The notes: generated by a model from the sequence alone, not told the origin. A stretch of 64,000 nt of DNA from Dolichospermum sp. FACHB-1091 (GCF_014697585.1 NZ_JACJSB010000012.1:62001-126000), one strand, 5' to 3'; positions 48,438-56,978 are shown, numbered from the stretch's first letter. Translations and numbers: made by a program.

Positions 48438-48543
48438 TACAGCAGTTCTCGGTATTATGAAGTACAGATATTAATGATAAAACTCTTGTGGTGCGGGCAT
48501 CTTGCCCGCATAAGGTGTACCTGACTCAACTGAACTTGCTGTA
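48438..48543 (+). repeat. MITE-like element, family 2 copy C
   Basis: 106 bp with ends TACAGCAGTTC and AACTTGCTGTA and an internal hairpin TGCGGGCATCTTGCCCGCA. The best preserved copy of family 2. It sits between the DUF4351 start and the pepA stop (two bases from the latter). Confidence 0.8.
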
Positions 48544-48545
48544 AA

Positions 48546-50018
48546 CTAACTTAACACCCAATTTACCAATGTTCTCACACCGAAACCAGTCGCCCCTGCA
48601 CCGTTATAACCGTGTTCCTTATCAGCCCACACAGGACCGGCAATATCTAAATGCGCCCAGGGAGTATCCTTAACAAACTGTTTGAGAAACAAAGCAGCGG
48701 TAATAGAACCGCCATAACGAGGTCCAGTATTTTTCATGTCGGCAATACCGGATTTCAGCCCGTCAAAATATTTATCTTCCATTGGTAAACGCCAAATTTT
48801 CTCACCGGCTGTTTCTGCGGCTGTTTGGAGTTGGGAGGCCATAGCATCGTCTGGTGTAAATAAACCAGCAATATCTTCACCCAAGGCCACCACACAAGCA
48901 CCTGTAAGGGTAGCTAAATCAACGATCGCATCTACACCCAATTTATCAGCATATACCAAGGCATCAGCCAAGGTTAAACGCCCTTCAGCATCGGTGTTAT
49001 TCACTTCGATGGTTTTACCATTTGAAGCGGTTAAGATGTCTCCAGGGTGCATAGCCTTACCGCTAATCATGTTTTCGGTGACGGCTGATATAAAGTGAAC
49101 CTCTACATCTGGCTTTAATTGTCCAATGACTTTAGCAGCGCCCAGAGTAGCCGCAGCACCACCCATGTCAATTTTCATGGTTTCAATACCGCTACCTGCA
49201 CCCTTAATATTTAAACCACCAGAATCGAAAGTTAAACCTTTACCAATAATAGCCAACTTGCGTCTAGGTGTGGTAGCTGGTTTATAAATTAGGTGAATGA
49301 ATTTAGGAGGTAACTCGGAAGCCTGGGCTACTCCTAAAAATGCCCCCATACCTAATTTTTCACATTCTGCCTGTTCTAGAATCTCTAATTCTAACCCATA
49401 TTCGTGAGCGATCGCCCCAGCAGTTTCGGCCATAGTAATCGGTGTCACTGCATTAGCTGGGGCTGCTACTAACTGCCGTGCTAAAATAACTCCAGAAACA
49501 ATTTGATCAGCGCGGGTAATAGCCGCTTCTTGTCCTGCTAAACCCAGTAAATCAATAGTTTCAATATTGGGGCTTTTATCTTCTGGTTCAGACTTAAAGC
49601 GAATATCTTGGTAAAGTGCTAATTCTATGCCTTCAGTAATAGCTTGGGCTGTAGCGGCTGGATCATTGCTCCATAGTGGTAAACTAATTCCCAGGGTTTT
49701 AGTTTTCTGCTTTTTAGCGGTGCGTGCAACTGTGGCCGCAACTCGTCGCAGGGTTTCTAATTGTAGTGCCTCTGGTTTACCTAAGCCCACTAAAATCACC
49801 TTTCGCACCAAATTACCCGCCCCTACCCTCGTAAAGATGGTACTATTGACTTTACCAGTAAATTCTTCTTCAGCAATTAGTTCTGTGAAGATTCCAGCCA
49901 ATTTCTGGTCTAAAGTTGCCAAATCACCGGTTAATTGTACTGCATCTTCAAATAAGCCAATTGCTAAAGTATCGCCCGTCCAGTCCAGTAAACTCTTATC
50001 CGTAGGTTGAATCGTCAT
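48546..50018 (-). CDS. pepA: Leucyl aminopeptidase (M17)
   Basis: A dinuclear zinc/manganese exopeptidase of 490 residues. The C-terminal catalytic domain carries [33 protein letters not shown], and the M17 signature [19 protein letters not shown]. The N-terminal domain is the DNA-binding-like region seen in PepA. Ends with [20 protein letters not shown], in keeping with family. Monocistronic with a repeat directly downstream. Assignment is firm. Confidence 0.97.
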   Translation of the reverse strand: MTIQPTDKSLLDWTGDTLAIGLFEDAVQLTGDLATLDQKLAGIFTELIAEEEFTGKVNSTIFTRVGAGNLVRKVILVGLGKPEALQLETLRRVAATVARTAKKQKTKTLGISLPLWSNDPAATAQAITEGIELALYQDIRFKSEPEDKSPNIETIDLLGLAGQEAAITRADQIVSGVILARQLVAAPANAVTPITMAETAGAIAHEYGLELEILEQAECEKLGMGAFLGVAQASELPPKFIHLIYKPATTPRRKLAIIGKGLTFDSGGLNIKGAGSGIETMKIDMGGAAATLGAAKVIGQLKPDVEVHFISAVTENMISGKAMHPGDILTASNGKTIEVNNTDAEGRLTLADALVYADKLGVDAIVDLATLTGACVVALGEDIAGLFTPDDAMASQLQTAAETAGEKIWRLPMEDKYFDGLKSGIADMKNTGPRYGGSITAALFLKQFVKDTPWAHLDIAGPVWADKEHGYNGAGATGFGVRTLVNWVLS

Positions 50019-50203
50019 TTTTGTAAGTTCTGCTTATCTTCCTTCTTGTACCAGTATTGCTCAAATTTTCTGAATTATGCAGGTTTCATGCAACGTTTTC
50101 ACAATCTGGTAAAATTGGAATAGAGTTGAAAAATTCCCAATTTACAAAATTTTATCAATTTTTGGTAGTCTGTTGCTCAAAAAAGGATCAAAAAACTATT
50201 AAA

Positions 50204-50704
50204 ATGTCTCAAGAAACAACCCCACCCCAATTACCACCAACAAGTGCTATTGAGAATGTTACCAATGTAGCATTTGAAAATTGGTTTGAATATCCAGTCA
50301 GGGCCCAACCCCATCACACGGACTATGCTGGTATTGTTTGGCACGGTACTTATTTAACTTGGATGGAAGAAGCACGGGTAGAATGTTTACGTTCTATCGG
50401 CATTGAATTTGTGGATTTAGTAGCTTTAGGTTGTGATTTACCCGTAGTGGAGTTGTCAATTCGTTATCATCGTTCCGTGCAATTAGGGATGCCAGTTATA
50501 GTAAAAACACGCATGAACGAGGTAACGGGAGTGCGTATGAACTGGGATTATACTATTGTTTCTCCTGATAACCAGGATTTATATATTACCGCCCAGGTGA
50601 CGTTAGTGGCTTTAGATCGGGAAAAGGGTAAAATTATGCGTCAGTTACCACCTGCATTTCAAGATGCTTTAGCAAAAATATCAGGTTCTCGGAAAATTGG
50701 GTGA
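50204..50704 (+). CDS. YbgC-like acyl-CoA thioesterase (4HBT)
   Basis: A hot-dog-fold thioesterase of 166 residues from ATG 50204; a longer frame opening at TTG 50057 has no domain in its added part. The catalytic region is HHTDYAGIVWHGTYLTWMEE with Asp and the following His, typical of 4-hydroxybenzoyl-CoA/YbgC enzymes. Likely substrate is an acyl- or aroyl-CoA; in cyanobacteria a related enzyme hydrolyses DHNA-CoA in phylloquinone synthesis, which is only a possibility here. The ribosome binding site is weak. Confidence 0.88.
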   Translation: MSQETTPPQLPPTSAIENVTNVAFENWFEYPVRAQPHHTDYAGIVWHGTYLTWMEEARVECLRSIGIEFVDLVALGCDLPVVELSIRYHRSVQLGMPVIVKTRMNEVTGVRMNWDYTIVSPDNQDLYITAQVTLVALDREKGKIMRQLPPAFQDALAKISGSRKIG

Positions 50705-50820
50705 TTAGTGATCCAGGCAGAATTAAAGATGATACTTGAGAATTTTTTGAGATGGCAAACATCTTCTAGAAGCGATCGCTCTGGCAAAATGACAAAGTAG
50801 AGTTTTTTTCTCTGCGTCCA

Positions 50821-50868
50821 ACCCTTAACAAAATTACTAACCACGCAAGTATCAAGCAGATAAGCCAT
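50821..50868 (-). pseudogene. VapC/PIN-type toxin, N-terminal relic
   Basis: The minus-strand frame opens MAYLLDTCVVSNFVKG, the standard start of a PIN-domain VapC toxin with its first catalytic Asp. After Gly16 the sequence loses all similarity and runs into unrelated text. The remnant starts 2 bases after the stop of a possible antitoxin tail. The toxin cannot be functional in this form. Confidence 0.6.
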
Positions 50869-50870
50869 AA

Positions 50871-51044
50871 TTAAAATTCTATTTCTTTAGGTGGTAATAG
50901 TTCATCTTGATAAGTTTCAAAGACTATATTTTCTGTTATACCTTGACGCTGCGTAATTATTTCTGGACAAGCAGTGGGTTTAGTTTGTAACAACTTCGCA
51001 AAAACATAACTTTCAGTAATTCCTTGGGGTGTTTTGTGAAAGTT
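50871..51044 (-). pseudogene. Antitoxin-like C-terminal relic
   Basis: A stop-free frame of 57 residues ending LLPPKEIEF, upstream of and adjacent to the PIN relic, so it sits where a VapB-type antitoxin would. The frame is closed upstream by a stop at 51045-51047 and no start codon with good spacing is seen, so it is truncated or frameshifted. Family not recognised. Confidence 0.45.
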
Positions 51045-51098
51045 CTATTTTCCGTTTTTATAGCTTCCTTGACATGATAAGTTTACATTATATATTAC

Positions 51099-51212
51099 AG
51101 GACTTACGCAAAATATCTCTCAAACCCTCTTTTCTTCGTTCTCTTCGTTCCTATCCCTGACGGGACGCTCCGCGAACGTGGTTCATTATTCCGTGACTTG
51201 TGCGTAAGTCCT
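51099..51212 (-). repeat. MITE-like element, family 1 copy D
   Basis: 114 bp, read on the minus strand identical to the copy at 3748-3861. It has inserted between the antitoxin relic and the IS1634-like remnant. Perfect identity implies recent transposition or gene conversion. Confidence 0.85.
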
Positions 51213-51234
51213 ATATTATTAATAATCCTTTTAA

Positions 51235-52285
51235 CCCACATTCCGCACCCTCAACTGTCACAGATCAAAAAAGCCCTTAAAGTAGTACATAAAAACTAAA
51301 GATAAATTAAAGAGAAAGAAGTTTAATGAGAATAAGTAGCATTAAAAGGGAAATGGTGTGAGAAAGTGAAACTTGGTAACAAAAACAAAAGAAAAAAATG
51401 AATTGATAACCAAATAAGAAATAATTACAACAGAAATAATAGAGGAAACTGTTGCGAAAATAAAACCTCAAGAAATAGAAATTCAGAACATAGACCATCT
51501 AGGGATAGTAGCAGGAATAATAGATTCAATAGGAATAGTAGAAATAATAAATGAATTAATAGGAGTCGAAAAAGGCGAAAAAGTAAATGCAGGTCAAGTA
51601 GTAAAAGCCATGATAATCAATGGGTTAGGATTTGTCTTTAAACCGTTATATATGTTTCCCGAATATTTTCAAACTATCGCCTGTGAACATCTAATAGGAG
51701 CAGGAGTAAAACCAGAATGTCTCAACGACGATAAACTGGGAGAGTCATGGATAAATTATTTATAAAAGGATTAGATACAATATTTTTTATCATTGCTTTA
51801 AAATTTGCGCTGGATTTTTCAATGCTTTCAGTGTATTCATTTAGTTGAATATAACAATGAAAAACACATCTCTAATTGGACTCAAGATAGAGATCTTATT
51901 TTGAATCTTTTACCAGATGATTGTTTTTGTTACTATCAATTAGCCACTTAATTCTTCTCTAAATTAATTGAATTAATATGAGATTTAGGAGCTAATATTT
52001 TTGATTTATAGCTCTATTTTCCTATGTCTATAATTTTGTTTTTCACTTCAATTTATTAGTCTAACTTATAAGCCCTATCTTGAATACTTTCATTTGTTTA
52101 TCTATTGACTCTTCTGGGTGGTGTTTATTCTTATTGCTCCTTATTGAGAATGGGTTTTGATCCTATTTTTGGTGTTTTTCTCTTTCGACAATGTATTTTT
52201 TCGCTAATATGTGATTTTTTAGCCTCAGTTCTCTTTATTGTTTCCGTAATTTACCTGTGTGACAGCTAAGGGTGCGGAATGTGGG
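51235..52285 (+). mobile_element. Decayed IS1634-like element
   Basis: Bounded by inverted repeats CCCACATTCCGCACCCT at both ends, with ACTGTCACA/GCTGTCACA continuing inside. It interrupts a higA-type antitoxin gene. About 1.05 kb remains, shorter than a typical intact IS1634 element, and the transposase is broken. The flanks do not show an obvious target duplication. Confidence 0.8.
51460..51960 (+). pseudogene. IS1634-type transposase remnant (DUF4277)
   Basis: Translated on the plus strand, the segment 51481-51770 encodes IQNIDHLGIVAGIIDSIGIV, INELIGVEKGEKVNAGQVVK, AMIINGLGFVFKPLYMFPEY and ECLNDDKLG, the N-terminal DUF4277 signature of IS1634 transposases. A one-base loss then shifts frame: GRVMDKLF would follow if a base were restored near 51740. 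Later segments (WTQDRDLILNLLPDDC near 51876-51930) show more of the protein after a deletion. Clearly non-functional. Confidence 0.8.
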
Positions 52286-52287
52286 TT

Positions 52288-52339
52288 GTAATAACATTTC
52301 TCCAGGATGGGTAGGAAGACCATGGGTTGGGATGTTCAT
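52288..52339 (-). pseudogene. HigA-like antitoxin, 5' fragment
   Basis: ATG at 52339 opens MNIPTHGLPTHPGEMLLQ, the characteristic HigA start (IPTHxxPTHPGEML). It begins 16 bases after the HigB stop, the normal higBA order. The frame is interrupted after 18 residues by the IS1634-like element; the rest of the gene is not found on the other side. Confidence 0.8.
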
Positions 52340-52355
52340 AAATGTGATTAATACC

Positions 52356-52773
52356 TCAATGATAATCTACAATTGCCACGGCATCTGCCCCTAATTCTCG
52401 CCAAAAAAAGCAAATTCGATATTGATCATTAATCCGAATACTATACTGACCTTCTTTATCACTTTTTAATGCTTCTAGACAATTACCTGGGGGAATTTTT
52501 AAATTTTCTAGTGGTCTGTCAAATAAATTTTGACGGATAAAGAAGAAATGAACCACGAAGGACGCAAAGAGCGCGAAGGAAGAAGGAAGAGGAAAAATTT
52601 ATTTACCCGTCAATTAGTTCTTGACAGACTACTAGGCTTGTAACTGAGTCTAATTGATCTAGTTTACGAACTGTACGCTTCCAAAGGGATGAGGGACAGG
52701 TTTTTCGAGCAGCTTTAGAATCTTTACCATCGAAAATGTCTTGTGTACCCAAGTTCTTGAAAGCATGAATCAT
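52356..52773 (-). pseudogene. HigB/RelE-type toxin gene split by a MITE
   Basis: Removing the 120-bp element at 52512-52631 and one CTAG copy restores one frame from ATG 52773 to stop 52356. It would read MIHAFKNLGTQDIFDGKDSK to LENLKIPPGNCLEALKSDKE, then QYSIRINDQYRICFFWRE and IVDYH, all classic features of the HigB plasmid-maintenance killer family (RelE fold). Restored length is about 97 residues. The gene is dead at present because the inserted element carries stops. Confidence 0.88.
52508..52635. mobile_element. 120-bp MITE with CTAG target duplication
   Basis: The element proper is 52512-52631, with ends TGGTCTGTCAAATAAATTTT and TTCTTGACAGACTA (inverted repeats TRGTCTGTCAA). CTAG stands on both sides (52508-52511 and 52632-52635). 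The uninterrupted target reads AGCCTAGAAAAT in the higB gene. It contains no gene, and AACCACGAAGGACGCAAAG in the interior is shared with other repeats of the window. Confidence 0.9.
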
Positions 52774-52912
52774 TTATAAACGTTGGTTTTACTGCTTTGA
52801 ATAATTTGATAAATAAAAACCCTATATATATGGGCGCACACTTTTCCACTCATAACATAAGCATAGTCGAAACTGAGAACTTTGTCAATAAATAATTTTT
52901 TAAACAGGCTTT

Positions 52913-53217
52913 AAAAAAATCGGCTTTAAAAGAGAATTGAGGGGTTGACATTTGATTTTAAATTTGTTATCATGATTTCGATAAGGAAGAACTATCATAA
53001 AATAATTAATAAATATAAATCATGTCAAAACAAACACTGGGATTAGAACAAAATTTGTATGATTATTTACTTTCAGGTTCCCTGGGAGAAGCGGAAATTT
53101 TAGTGGCTTTACCCGCAGATGGGAAAATAGTCGCTTGTGATGTCAAGAGTATACAAGTATAGCCCGTCGTTATTGGCAAGCAGCGGGAGTAGCTGATAAA
53201 ATTGACTTGCTGCACCT
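52913..53217 (+). pseudogene. Truncated O-methyltransferase copy with promoter
   Basis: The segment repeats 57013-57468, including the promoter (TTGACA 52945-52950, TATCAT 52968-52973) and start ATG 53022. About 160 bases are deleted after GCGGAAATTTTA and four more later (GTCAGTGAAGAG becomes GTCAAGAG), so a 46-residue frame ends at TAG 53160-53162. Homology stops near 53209. No catalytic domain remains. Confidence 0.88.
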
Positions 53218-53348
53218 GCAAGCGAGTTTACAGAATAATCTTTAATTCTAAAGGGCAAATTAACACTTTTTTCAGAAATTTCGATCACCGTAACATCTCT
53301 ACATATATTCCCTGTGGTGTTGTTGATTAATGCAATGATTTTTTTCAC
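53210..53348 (-). CDS. Possible truncated small gene after the NACHT gene
   Basis: ATG 53348 starts 37 bases after the NACHT stop on the same strand. The first 46 residues (MKKIIALINNTTGNICRDVT, VIEISEKSVNLPFRIKDYSV) lie outside the duplicated methyltransferase text and have protein-like composition; the frame then runs antisense through the pseudogene to 53109. It may be a third gene of the protease-NACHT unit cut by the duplication, or chance. No family recognised. Confidence 0.35.
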
Positions 53349-53385
53349 GCAGAGACGCGGAGAGTGACAAACAATGCTCTCGATT

Positions 53386-55755
53386 TTAATTATTCTTTAC
53401 TAATAACATCCGCGTTTCTATTGTTTCCCAGATTTGTTTTGATACACTTAATGCTGCTTCTTTACATTGAATAATTAAGTAATTCGCGTAGAGGTATTGA
53501 TCTAAGTCTTTGATTTCTTCTTCAGATAAATTAACCATTTCTGGGGTGAGATTAAAACCATTGAGTAATGTTTCTCTCAACTGTTCAGCAAAAGCTTGAC
53601 GCACTTTTTGTGGTTGTTGATCATCAGGTATTTTAGCTTTTAGTGTTTCTAGTTGAGCAAGTAACAAAGTAAAGTTGAGCTTTTGATTAAAGATTTGTAA
53701 TTTTTCAATTTCACCGATTTTATCAATGGCCTTGGCGAGGGCGTAGGCGTTGGCGAGGGCGTAGGCGTTGGCGAGGGCGTTGGCGAGGGCGTTGGCGTAG
53801 GCGAGGTCGTTGGCGTTGGCGATCGCAACTGCACGTTTCCCAACTGGTTTATAATTACCTGGAGATCCTACTGTGACATTTTCCGCCCAATTGAATAAAG
53901 CCTGTAATTTTGGGGTATTAATATATTTTTGTACTTCCTTTTCCATTAATAACAATAAATCATCTGCACCACCCCGCATAACCCCCGCAACTAATAAAAA
54001 TACCTCTTTCCAGCGTTTATCTGTCAGATGTTCAGTCACTAATTTTTCAACTAGGCGATTATCATAAATATGCTGTGCTGTTAAATATTCCTGTAGAGTC
54101 AAATGAGAAAAAGAAAAAACATCTCTAGCACGTTCGACTAAAATTCCTTGTTCAATGGTAATAGCATCCAAGATTTTCCCAACATCTAAATTTTTCGGTG
54201 CATTATCATTATTATCTAGAACTTTTTGAATTTGATTTAAAACTTCTGGCTGGGAGAAAAATAACTTATCTGTTGCAAAATTATCATAAGCAATTTCAGC
54301 CAACATGATTTTTTCTAAATCAATCCCAAGTTGAAGATAAATTGGTTCATAAGGTAATCTCTTTTCTGCGGCCCATCTTCTCAACAATATATCTAAAGCA
54401 TTACCATATAATGTAGCTTTCTTTTTTGGTAGATCTTGAGATTCATCATACTCTAAACAGAGGAAAGTTAATAATAAGGGAGTTCGGGCTAATTCTTTGG
54501 TAGCTTCTTGAGTGTTAATTTTATTCCAGCATTTTTGGTCAGTTCCTAATTGTTTATCTACTTGTGAATAAAACCAGTTTTTAATAAATTGTTGAATTTG
54601 CTGATCATTAAAATCCGCAATAATAAATTCTTTGAAGTTTTGGAACTTTTGACGATAAGCAGCAGTCCGACAGGAAATAACAAATTTATTTTGCTTATAT
54701 TCCTTAACAAATTTTTGTATTTTATCAATTACTAGCTCAAAATTTTTATTAGGTACTTCGTCTAATCCATCTAATAAAAGTAATAATTTACCTTGTCGTA
54801 ATAATTGATTAGTAAATTCTTTTGCTAATGGCAATTGACATGATATAAATTCTTGCTCAATAATATTGTATATATTAACTTCATTTGTGGTAAATTGTTT
54901 AAGTTCTAGTAAAACAGGAATAATTTCTCCCTGAATTTGTCCAGATTTACCTTTGAGTGCTTCCAGTCCTATTTTCCTTAGAAAAGTAGATTTACCTGCA
55001 CCCGGTTGTCCCAATATCATTAAATGTGCATATTGGTTAGCAATTGTTATTCCATTTTCTCTTGCAGATTTTTCATTAGTCAATCTGGGACTACCATTGT
55101 GACGATAATTTTTTTCTAAAGCTGTTACTGATTTAAAATTCCTCATCTCATCAGGTTGTAAACATTGAACTTCTGTATAAATATCATCTAAATTTACAGG
55201 TTGTGACATTCCCAAAACTCGCAACCGATTATATCGCTTTTGATAGTTAAGAATGTATTGTTTAGATGCTTGATAAATTAATTTTTTGGTTTTCTGATCT
55301 AAGTCACTTCCTAAAATTTTAATATACAATTGAGAAAAATGATTAACTGCTTCATCAGGTGCAACTTCCGGTGATCCCACTAATTGATCTAAACTAACAT
55401 TATTTACGCCAGATAATTCTAATGAATTTAATATATCTGTTGCTGAACCTTCCACAACTACAACACGGCTCATTGTTCCACCTAAAGGTTTTAAAGACAA
55501 GTTTTGTAATTCTTGAATTGTATTACCTATAACTTCAGAAAGTTGATTTTTTCGCCGTTCAATTAATGCTTGTCTATAAGCAGTAGGTGAAGGAAAATTC
55601 CCAGGTTCAAGCATTGGTAAGGCTTGGTTATTCCTGAGTTGATTTTCATCACCCAATGTCATAATTACCCGTATCTTTTCATCACCCCTTGCATTCATTA
55701 AAAATTCTTCCAGCAAAGGGTCTATTTTACTAATTTGGTCTTCTTTAAGGTTCAT
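53386..55755 (-). CDS. NACHT (STAND) NTPase, partner of the subtilase
   Basis: A 789-residue NTPase. Residues 1-130 have a region with VIMTLGDENQL and VVVVEGSATDILNSLELSGV, resembling to my eye a subtilase I9 propeptide. A linker follows, then NACHT: Walker A GQPGAGKST (249-257), Walker B LLLLLDGLDEVP (325-335), VISCRTAAYRQKF (359-371), winged-helix/helical part ending FSFSHLTLQEYLTAQ (547-561). A tandem Ala-rich repeat (about 648-675) and a helical C-terminus follow. It overlaps the protease gene's end by 11 bases, so translation is coupled. NACHT proteins sense threats by NTP-driven assembly; the trigger here is unknown. Confidence 0.9.
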   Translation of the reverse strand: MNLKEDQISKIDPLLEEFLMNARGDEKIRVIMTLGDENQLRNNQALPMLEPGNFPSPTAYRQALIERRKNQLSEVIGNTIQELQNLSLKPLGGTMSRVVVVEGSATDILNSLELSGVNNVSLDQLVGSPEVAPDEAVNHFSQLYIKILGSDLDQKTKKLIYQASKQYILNYQKRYNRLRVLGMSQPVNLDDIYTEVQCLQPDEMRNFKSVTALEKNYRHNGSPRLTNEKSARENGITIANQYAHLMILGQPGAGKSTFLRKIGLEALKGKSGQIQGEIIPVLLELKQFTTNEVNIYNIIEQEFISCQLPLAKEFTNQLLRQGKLLLLLDGLDEVPNKNFELVIDKIQKFVKEYKQNKFVISCRTAAYRQKFQNFKEFIIADFNDQQIQQFIKNWFYSQVDKQLGTDQKCWNKINTQEATKELARTPLLLTFLCLEYDESQDLPKKKATLYGNALDILLRRWAAEKRLPYEPIYLQLGIDLEKIMLAEIAYDNFATDKLFFSQPEVLNQIQKVLDNNDNAPKNLDVGKILDAITIEQGILVERARDVFSFSHLTLQEYLTAQHIYDNRLVEKLVTEHLTDKRWKEVFLLVAGVMRGGADDLLLLMEKEVQKYINTPKLQALFNWAENVTVGSPGNYKPVGKRAVAIANANDLAYANALANALANAYALANAYALAKAIDKIGEIEKLQIFNQKLNFTLLLAQLETLKAKIPDDQQPQKVRQAFAEQLRETLLNGFNLTPEMVNLSEEEIKDLDQYLYANYLIIQCKEAALSVSKQIWETIETRMLLVKNN
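53731..53826 (-). repeat. In-frame Ala-rich tandem repeat in the NACHT gene
   Basis: A GC-rich run of 6- and 18-base units (such as GCGAGGGCGTAGGCGTTG) encodes LAYANALANALANAYALANA. Copy number can change without a frameshift because units are multiples of three. It joins the NACHT core to the C-terminal helical domain and has different base composition from its AT-rich surroundings. Confidence 0.85.
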
Positions 55756-56962
55756 ATAGTGCAGTTGGTATTTGAACTAAACCTTTACCTTGACGTTCCT
55801 TATCCAGTCCTAAATTTTGACAATTAGAAAGCAATTCATTAAATAAATCCAGGTATGTCATTGTTGGATATCTCTCTAATATTAACGCAGCCACACCAGA
55901 AACAATGGGTGTGGCCATAGATGTGCCATTCCATGCTTCATATCCTCCACCCTTAACACTAGAATAAACTCCTTTCCCCGGTGCGACTACATAAGGAACA
56001 TTATAAGATTGATAGTCATTTGTGATGGTAGTGTTACCGCTAAAAGATGCAACTTCATGATTATTATTGATAGCACCTACCGAAAGTGAACCTTTACAGT
56101 TACCGGGTGTACGAGAACGGTTAAATCCGTCATTACCTACAGCACAAACGGGTAATATACCTATGGCTGTTAACTCATCAATTAAAGAATTAAATAGCTT
56201 AAAATGATCTGCTGGTAAAGAAGATTCACCCGCAGAAATATTAACTATATTGATTTCTGGTTGCAATGCTAACCAATTAAACCAAGATATCCAATCTGAG
56301 AGATTACATAGACCGTTAGGAAACATAATACTGTTGATGATTTGTGCTTCTGGTGCAACACCAACTTGATTTCCACAAATTAAACCTGCAACATGAGTAC
56401 CATGTCCAACTGTATCTTCAAATGGTACGGTTTGAATCTCCTGTGTTCTGGGATTTAAACGATAAGATGCAATTACTTTACCTTCTATTTCTGGGTGGTT
56501 TGCTTCTATACCTGAATCGAGAACTGCAACAGTTATTCCTTTACCTGTGCCTGTAAATCCCCTTTGACGTGCTGTAAGAAGAGATATTGCTTCTAAATGC
56601 CAAAGATCATTTTGATCTATTGTGTCTCTTGTCCCTGTTAAATTTCTTTCTGGCTGAATTAACTCTATTGGGAAATCGCGTAAAATTAAAGCATTAGGTA
56701 AATCTTGCCGTAGTTGTTCTACTTCCTCATCAGGGATATCAACAACTTTAGCACCTGTAATATTTGAGTAGGTGGGATATTGGGTAATTGTATCTGCATC
56801 TTCTAAATAACTGGTAATTTCTTGATATCCAGAATCTTCTTGCCAAAAATTCACCACTTCTGCAACTTGGGAGGAACGACTTTCGGGGGTGAATTTTCTC
56901 GATGCTAATTTTAAAGAACGTGCTACTGATGTCGTCTTAGGACGAATAATATAAACAGTCAT
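55745..56962 (-). CDS. Intracellular subtilisin-like serine protease (S8)
   Basis: A 405-residue protease. ATG 56962 is chosen because GAGGGG lies 6 bases ahead; an upstream in-frame TTG at 56980 would add six residues. No signal peptide follows, so it should stay in the cytoplasm. Residues about 55-105 resemble a pro-domain (TQYPTYSNITGAKVVDIPDE). The triad is complete: Asp149 in VAVLDSGIE, His187 in VGHGTHVAGL, Asn277 oxyanion hole in VGNDG, Ser348 in NGTSMATPIVSGVAAL. It precedes the NACHT gene with an 11-base overlap. A protease effector or processor is inferred. Confidence 0.92.
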   Translation of the reverse strand: MTVYIIRPKTTSVARSLKLASRKFTPESRSSQVAEVVNFWQEDSGYQEITSYLEDADTITQYPTYSNITGAKVVDIPDEEVEQLRQDLPNALILRDFPIELIQPERNLTGTRDTIDQNDLWHLEAISLLTARQRGFTGTGKGITVAVLDSGIEANHPEIEGKVIASYRLNPRTQEIQTVPFEDTVGHGTHVAGLICGNQVGVAPEAQIINSIMFPNGLCNLSDWISWFNWLALQPEINIVNISAGESSLPADHFKLFNSLIDELTAIGILPVCAVGNDGFNRSRTPGNCKGSLSVGAINNNHEVASFSGNTTITNDYQSYNVPYVVAPGKGVYSSVKGGGYEAWNGTSMATPIVSGVAALILERYPTMTYLDLFNELLSNCQNLGLDKERQGKGLVQIPTALYEP

Positions 56963-56978
56963 CAAGAACCCCTCAACC
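56963..56978 (-). promoter_or_regulatory. Shine-Dalgarno GAGGGG for the protease
   Basis: GAGGGG ends 6 bases before ATG 56962. This settles the start of the protease gene. Confidence 0.75.

Noticed and set aside
50057-50203. N-terminal extension of the thioesterase from TTG 50057
   Set aside because: The added 49 residues have no homologous character and the conserved domain begins after ATG 50204.
53649-53843. Minus-strand frame with a Thr/Pro-Ser repeat protein
   Set aside because: It is the NACHT Ala-rich repeat read in another frame; the NACHT frame covers it and extends on both sides.
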